Origin: Pseudomonas sp. AN-1
GTDB lineage: Bacteria > Pseudomonadota > Gammaproteobacteria > Pseudomonadales > Pseudomonadaceae
Length of the DNA stretch: 64,000 nucleotides
Direction of reading: 5' to 3'
Assembly (NCBI RefSeq): GCF_034057115.1
Contig: NZ_CP139195.1
Coordinates: 682,001 to 746,000 of the forward strand
Shown: positions 62,379-64,000 of the stretch, piece by piece
Numbering within the stretch: the first letter of the stretch is position 1
Layout: every line of letters starts with the position of its first letter
Notes under the pieces: model-generated
Seen by the model: the letters and a program-made list of their open reading frames with translations, nothing else
What the model was told of the DNA's origin: nothing
Databases searched by the model: none
Position numbers and translations under genes: made by a program

Positions 62379-63164
62379 TCAGGCCTGCTGGGAGCTGACC
62401 GACAGCACTTCGCCGGTCATGTAGGAGGCGTAGTCGCTGGCCAGGAAGACCATCACGTTGGCCACTTCCCAGACCTCGGCGGCGCGGCCGAAGGCCTCGC
62501 GGCTGGCCAGCTGGGCGAGCAGCTCCTCGCTGGAAGCCTTCTTGAGGAAGTCGTGCAGGGCGATGGACGGCGACACCGCGTTGATGCGCACGCCGAACTC
62601 AGCGGCTTCCAGTGCGCTGCAGCGGGTCAGCGCCATCACCCCGGCCTTGGCCGCGGCGTAGTGGGCCTGCTCCTTCTGCGCGCGCCAGCCGAGCACCGAG
62701 GCGTTGTTGACGATCACCCCGCGGCCGCGGCCCTGCATGTGCGGCAGCATGGCGCGGGTCATGCGGAAGGTGCCGGTCAGGGTGATGTCGAGCACCCGCG
62801 ACCACTCCTCGTCGCTCATCTCGGTGACGCGCTTCTGGCCGCCGAGCCCGGCGTTGTTGATCAGCACGTCGACGCCGCCCAGGCAGTCCTCGGCGGCGGC
62901 GATCAGCGCCTGCACTTCTTCTTCCACGGCGACGTTGCACAGCTGGCCGTAGACGGCTTCGAGGCCGGTCTCGGCCTTGAGGCGCTCGACCGCCTCTTCC
63001 AGGCGGCGCGGGTGGATGTCGGAGATCATCAGCGCCCGGCAGCCCTCCTCCGCGCAGCGCTTGGCGGCGGCGAAACCGATGCCGGCGCCGGCGGCGGCGG
63101 TGATCAGGACGGACTTGCCGGCCAGCAGCTGGTGGCCGGGAACGTAGGGGGGAGCTTGTCGCAT
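62379..63164 (-). CDS. IpdF-like short-chain dehydrogenase
   Basis: 261 residues. GKSVLITAAAGAGIGFAAAK (16-35) has the unusual AAAGAGIG loop; NNAGLGGQKRVTEMSDEEWS, VIVNNASVLGWRAQKEQAHY and AAAKAGVMALTRCSALEAAE, then INAVSPSIALHDFLKKASSE and EAFGRAAEVWEVANVMVFLA. These match, almost word for word, IpdF of mycobacterial and proteobacterial sterane C/D-ring degradation, which oxidises the 5-hydroxyl of the HIC-CoA-type intermediate (established for that family). GAGGTTTCTGCC precedes ATG 63164; a degenerate operator lies 61 bp upstream. Together with HsdA-like it supports steroid-type catabolism. Confidence 0.82.
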   Translation of the reverse strand: MRQAPPYVPGHQLLAGKSVLITAAAGAGIGFAAAKRCAEEGCRALMISDIHPRRLEEAVERLKAETGLEAVYGQLCNVAVEEEVQALIAAAEDCLGGVDVLINNAGLGGQKRVTEMSDEEWSRVLDITLTGTFRMTRAMLPHMQGRGRGVIVNNASVLGWRAQKEQAHYAAAKAGVMALTRCSALEAAEFGVRINAVSPSIALHDFLKKASSEELLAQLASREAFGRAAEVWEVANVMVFLASDYASYMTGEVLSVSSQQA

Positions 63165-63224
63165 GGCAGAAACCTCGTTGGTAAAGGGTCTGCCACAGGT
63201 ATACGGGGCGCTCGGGGGTGCTAC

Positions 63225-63241
63225 ATCGTCAAAACGGACGG
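63225..63241 (-). promoter_or_regulatory. Degenerate TAGTC-type operator in the IpdF/radical SAM divergent region
   Basis: Coding-strand CCGTCCGTTTTGACGAT: outer GTCCG and GACGAT fit, the centre is T-rich. 61 bp upstream of the start at 63164 and 137 bp upstream of the radical SAM start. Confidence 0.45.
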
Positions 63242-63377
63242 GGCAGAGGGGCGCGCGCCGTCAAAGCTGCCAAGAGGCGCACCCTCCTCCGCTAGCCGGA
63301 TGGCGTAACCTGCCCACCTCGCCACCGGGCCATCCCCGGCGGCAGAGCAGCCAGACTTCATCGCCAGGGGACAAGGA

Positions 63378-64000
63378 ATGCCCACACCGCCCAGGATCGT
63401 CTTGATCAACCCGCCCCACACTGCCATCGGCAGCCGTATCCCCGACGAGCACCTGCCGCCACTCGGCCTGCTCAGCGTGGGCGGCCCCTTGCTGGATGCC
63501 GGGTTCGCGGTGTCGCTGCTGGATGCCGACCGCGAGAACCTGCCGCTGCCGGCGATCACCGGGCAGGTGCGTCAGCTGCGGCCGACGGTGGCGATGCTCG
63601 GCCATTCCGGGTCGAGTTCGGCGCACGCCACCGTGGTCGAGCTGTGCCAGCTGCTCAAGCAGGCGCTGCCGGACCTGACCATCGTCTACGGCGGGGTACA
63701 CCCCACCTATCACTGGCAGGAAATCCTCCGCGACTGCCCGGCCATCGACTTCATCGTGCGCGGCGAGGGCGAGCAGACCGCCCTGTCCCTGCTCGAAGCG
63801 CTGCGCGACGGCGATCCGCTGGACGGCGTGAAGGGCATCGCCTTCCGCCACCAGGGCCGGGTGCTGGGCACGCCGCCGGCGCCGCCGTTGCGCGACCTGG
63901 ACGCCTACCGGGTCGGCTGGGAGCTGATCGACCATGCCCGCTACTCCTACTGGGGCGGCAAGCGCGCCGTGGTGGTGCAGTTCTCGCGCGGCTGCCCCTA
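63378..64000 (+). CDS. Cobalamin-binding radical SAM protein, N-terminal part (cut by window edge)
   Basis: 207 residues in the window from ATG 63378 behind GGGGACAAGGA. RIVLINPPHTAIGSRIPDEH, LPPLGLLSVGGPLLDAGFAV, GHSGSSSAHATVVELCQLLK and IVYGGVHPTYHWQEIL form the B12-binding Rossmann domain; VQFSRGCPY at the edge is the first Cys of the radical SAM CxxxCxxC motif. Such proteins perform radical methylations or ring rearrangements. A radical SAM enzyme beside an IpdF-like operon and sharing its divergent promoter region is unexpected in aerobic steroid loci. Function unknown until the C-terminal part is seen. Confidence 0.85.
   Translation, partial: MPTPPRIVLINPPHTAIGSRIPDEHLPPLGLLSVGGPLLDAGFAVSLLDADRENLPLPAITGQVRQLRPTVAMLGHSGSSSAHATVVELCQLLKQALPDLTIVYGGVHPTYHWQEILRDCPAIDFIVRGEGEQTALSLLEALRDGDPLDGVKGIAFRHQGRVLGTPPAPPLRDLDAYRVGWELIDHARYSYWGGKRAVVVQFSRGCP

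Noticed and set aside
1-64000. tRNA, rRNA or phage genes in the window
   Set aside because: I looked for CCA-ended cloverleaf-like segments, integrases and structural phage proteins and saw none; only the IS30 transposase is a mobility gene.

Overview
The window looks like the chromosome of a gamma-proteobacterium, most likely Pseudomonas. Protein-coding DNA is GC-rich throughout. Nine copies of a Pseudomonas-type REP hairpin (arms containing GGGGCGAATTCATTCGCC) lie between genes, and the sulfate-activation genes are the gamma-proteobacterial cysD/cysNC arrangement. The species is not determined; everything here is read by eye without database searches.

Layout. 1-24.2 kb and 44.9-64 kb form one functional block that resembles a steroid- or cyclic-terpenoid-degrading locus. 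It holds many short-chain dehydrogenases (one very like 3alpha-hydroxysteroid dehydrogenase HsdA, one very like IpdF of sterane C/D-ring degradation), a KshA-like Rieske oxygenase, a Baeyer-Villiger-type monooxygenase, a KstD-like flavoprotein, an OYE-like reductase, thiolase and MaoC proteins. It also holds envelope modules of DUF1329, DUF1302, RND/MMPL and YCF48-like proteins, and three LuxR-type regulators of about 390 residues. A sulfotransferase, a DUF1214 protein and a dedicated PAPS-forming cysD-cysNC pair sit inside the block (6.9-12.2 kb). Some sixteen copies or partial copies of a 17-bp element (coding-strand consensus TAGTCYNNNCRGAYGAT, several copies perfectly palindromic) lie 60-155 bp upstream of most transcription units of this block and tie it into one apparent regulon.

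24.2-28.7 kb is a scar: a low-GC pseudogene with two in-frame stops, split by an IS30-family element, then a VOC gene. It is bounded on both sides by copies of the last ~390 bp of the Baeyer-Villiger monooxygenase gene, the right copy being broken.

28.7-44.8 kb is a separate biosynthetic cluster and is the most unusual part. Eleven head-to-tail minus-strand genes encode a carrier protein fused to a zinc ribbon, two intact ketosynthases each followed by a degenerate ketosynthase partner, a 956-residue fusion of a class III aminotransferase with an acyl-ACP-reductase-like domain, FabG, a second SDR, a DUF1302 outer-membrane protein, a LolA-like periplasmic protein and an MMPL exporter. The logic suggests type II chain building, reductive release to an aldehyde, transamination to a lipid amine, and export. 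A MerR regulator and a quinone reductase lie at the far end. The same MerR-type promoter (TTGACT, 18-bp dyad-containing spacer, TTTAG) stands in front of both the eleven-gene operon and the quinone reductase.

The window ends inside a cobalamin-binding radical SAM gene and begins inside a DUF1329 gene. No rRNA, tRNA or CRISPR array was seen.
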